This document shows, piece by piece, positions 6,246 to 7,129 of a DNA stretch of 7,129 nucleotides. This stretch comes from Bacteroidales bacterium UBA1204 (GTDB taxonomy: Bacteria; Bacteroidota; Bacteroidia; Bacteroidales; F082), in assembly GCA_002310075.1 (NCBI GenBank), contig DBXU01000045.1, positions 1-7,129 on the forward strand. The letters are read 5' to 3'. The position numbers and the translations under genes were made by a program. Position 1 is the stretch's first letter. Every line of letters begins with the position of its first letter. Under the pieces are notes generated by a model. It searched no databases, was not told where the DNA came from, and was given only the letters and a program-made list of their open reading frames with translations.

Positions 6246-6262
6246 AAGCGGAAAACCTCTTG

Positions 6263-7129
6263 TTACCTAAAATACACCCGAGTGATCCCCGTGCCGCCGG
6301 TCTCGAGGGAGGCGTCACAGAAGTGTTCCACCTCGCGCATGTGGCTGAGCTTCTCGCGAATCAATTTGCGCAAGATGCCGTTGCCCTTGCCGTGGAGTAT
6401 GCTCACCTCCTTGATGCTTAGCAGCTTGGCCTCGTCCAAGTATTTGTCGACGATGTCCAAGGCTTCCTCGGCACGATGGCCGCGCACGTCAAGGGTGAGA
6501 TCGAAGTGCTCTGCCTTCTCGCTGAGGTCCTCTGCCAAACCGTTCTGCCAGCGGCGCTGCGTCTTGCGGGCCTCGGCACGGCTCACCTTGCGGAGCTTGT
6601 CGGGGCTGGTGCGCAAGCGGATGCTGTCGAAGAGGATGGTGGCGTCGGTGTCGCTGATGGCCAGAACCTCGCCCACGACTTGCATCTCTTCGATGCAGAC
6701 AGTGTCGCCGACCTTCAGTACGACTTCGCCTTCTTCTTTCTTGGGCTCGGCGACTTCCTTGGCTTTCTGGGCAATCTCTTCCTTGGTCTTCTCCAGGTTT
6801 TGGCGGATCTCCTTGGTCTTGGTCTTCTCGGCCTGCGCCTCCTTGATCTCCTTGATGGTGCGCTCAATCTGGCTGTTGGCTTTCTGTATCAGCTCCTGGG
6901 CTTCGGCGGCGGCATCCCTGAGGTATTGCTTCTTCTTGCCTTCGAGCTCGGAGAGCAGGTTCTTGTATTTCTCCACCACCTCGGTGAGCAGCTGGTCGGC
7001 GATGCGCAGGTCCTGTTCCTTCTTGCGGATGGACTTCTTGTCGACTTCGAGCTGCTGCAGCTGCTTCTCGAACTTAAGGTGTTGGTCGCCGGTGATGTTG
7101 GCGGCGTCGTCGAGGATCTGTCGTGGGAA
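6263..7129 (-). CDS. mutS2: Endonuclease MutS2, C-terminal third with Smr domain (5' end outside window)
   Basis: The frame is open from the right edge to TAA at 6263-6265, giving 288 residues of a protein family usually near 800 aa; the MutS-type ATPase core lies beyond the window. Residues 1 to about 130 are a charged, heptad-like coiled coil rich in Lys, Glu and Gln. Residues about 135-183 form a small beta-rich segment beginning VVLKVGDTV and ending LRKVSR. Residues 208-288 are the Smr domain, with LDVRGHRAEEAL (213-224), the hallmark HGKG at 246-249 and the ending GGTGITRVYF. Known MutS2 proteins bind branched DNA to limit recombination, and in some bacteria act on collided ribosomes; the Smr domain is the nuclease-type part. 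Nothing is odd in the visible part. A GTG at 6977-6979 is internal, not a start. The gene reads towards the repeat region and has no functional tie to the adhesin operon. Confidence 0.93.
   Translation of the reverse strand, partial: FPRQILDDAANITGDQHLKFEKQLQQLEVDKKSIRKKEQDLRIADQLLTEVVEKYKNLLSELEGKKKQYLRDAAAEAQELIQKANSQIERTIKEIKEAQAEKTKTKEIRQNLEKTKEEIAQKAKEVAEPKKEEGEVVLKVGDTVCIEEMQVVGEVLAISDTDATILFDSIRLRTSPDKLRKVSRAEARKTQRRWQNGLAEDLSEKAEHFDLTLDVRGHRAEEALDIVDKYLDEAKLLSIKEVSILHGKGNGILRKLIREKLSHMREVEHFCDASLETGGTGITRVYFR

Noticed and set aside
5013..6262. tRNA or other known RNA gene in the long intergenic region
   Set aside because: I found no cloverleaf with a T-loop GTTCRA motif and acceptor stem, and no known riboswitch core; the hairpins present are simple palindromes or the unassigned leader structure.

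Overview
The window looks like a chromosomal stretch from a member of the Bacteroidota, most likely the order Bacteroidales. The main reasons are a C-terminal type IX secretion (T9SS) sorting domain on a giant surface protein, a possible TAnnTTTG-type promoter element, and start codons preceded by A/T-rich sequence rather than a Shine-Dalgarno box. I cannot place the genus from sequence alone.

All genes I can support are on the minus strand. From right to left: (i) 6263-7129 is the 3' third of mutS2, ending in an Smr nuclease-type domain, with its 5' end outside the window. (ii) 5013-6262 is about 1.25 kb with no credible gene. It is full of structured DNA: a terminator-like hairpin after mutS2, two GC-rich hairpins, a 123-bp nested palindrome, a long imperfect inverted repeat enclosing 18-bp tandem repeats, and an AT-rich zone with five 18-bp palindromes of the form TGTA-N10-TACA. 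After these come a candidate promoter and a structured leader that lies between two identical 14-bp direct repeats. (iii) 93-5012 encodes one protein of about 1639 residues: signal peptide, von Willebrand factor A domain with an intact MIDAS and a Trp-rich insert, a GLUG-type repeat region, a long unassigned middle, and a T9SS type A sorting domain. (iv) 1-80 is the start of a second secreted protein, beginning 12 nt after the adhesin stop codon and cut off by the window edge.

The likely unit is a two-gene (or longer) operon for cell-surface proteins: the large VWA adhesin is exported by Sec, crosses the outer membrane by T9SS and is probably co-expressed with the small secreted partner. Its regulation appears concentrated in the repeat-rich upstream region. 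The palindrome nearest the promoter lies where a CRP/FNR-family activator would be expected to bind. The mutS2 gene is an unrelated housekeeping neighbour separated by the repeat zone.
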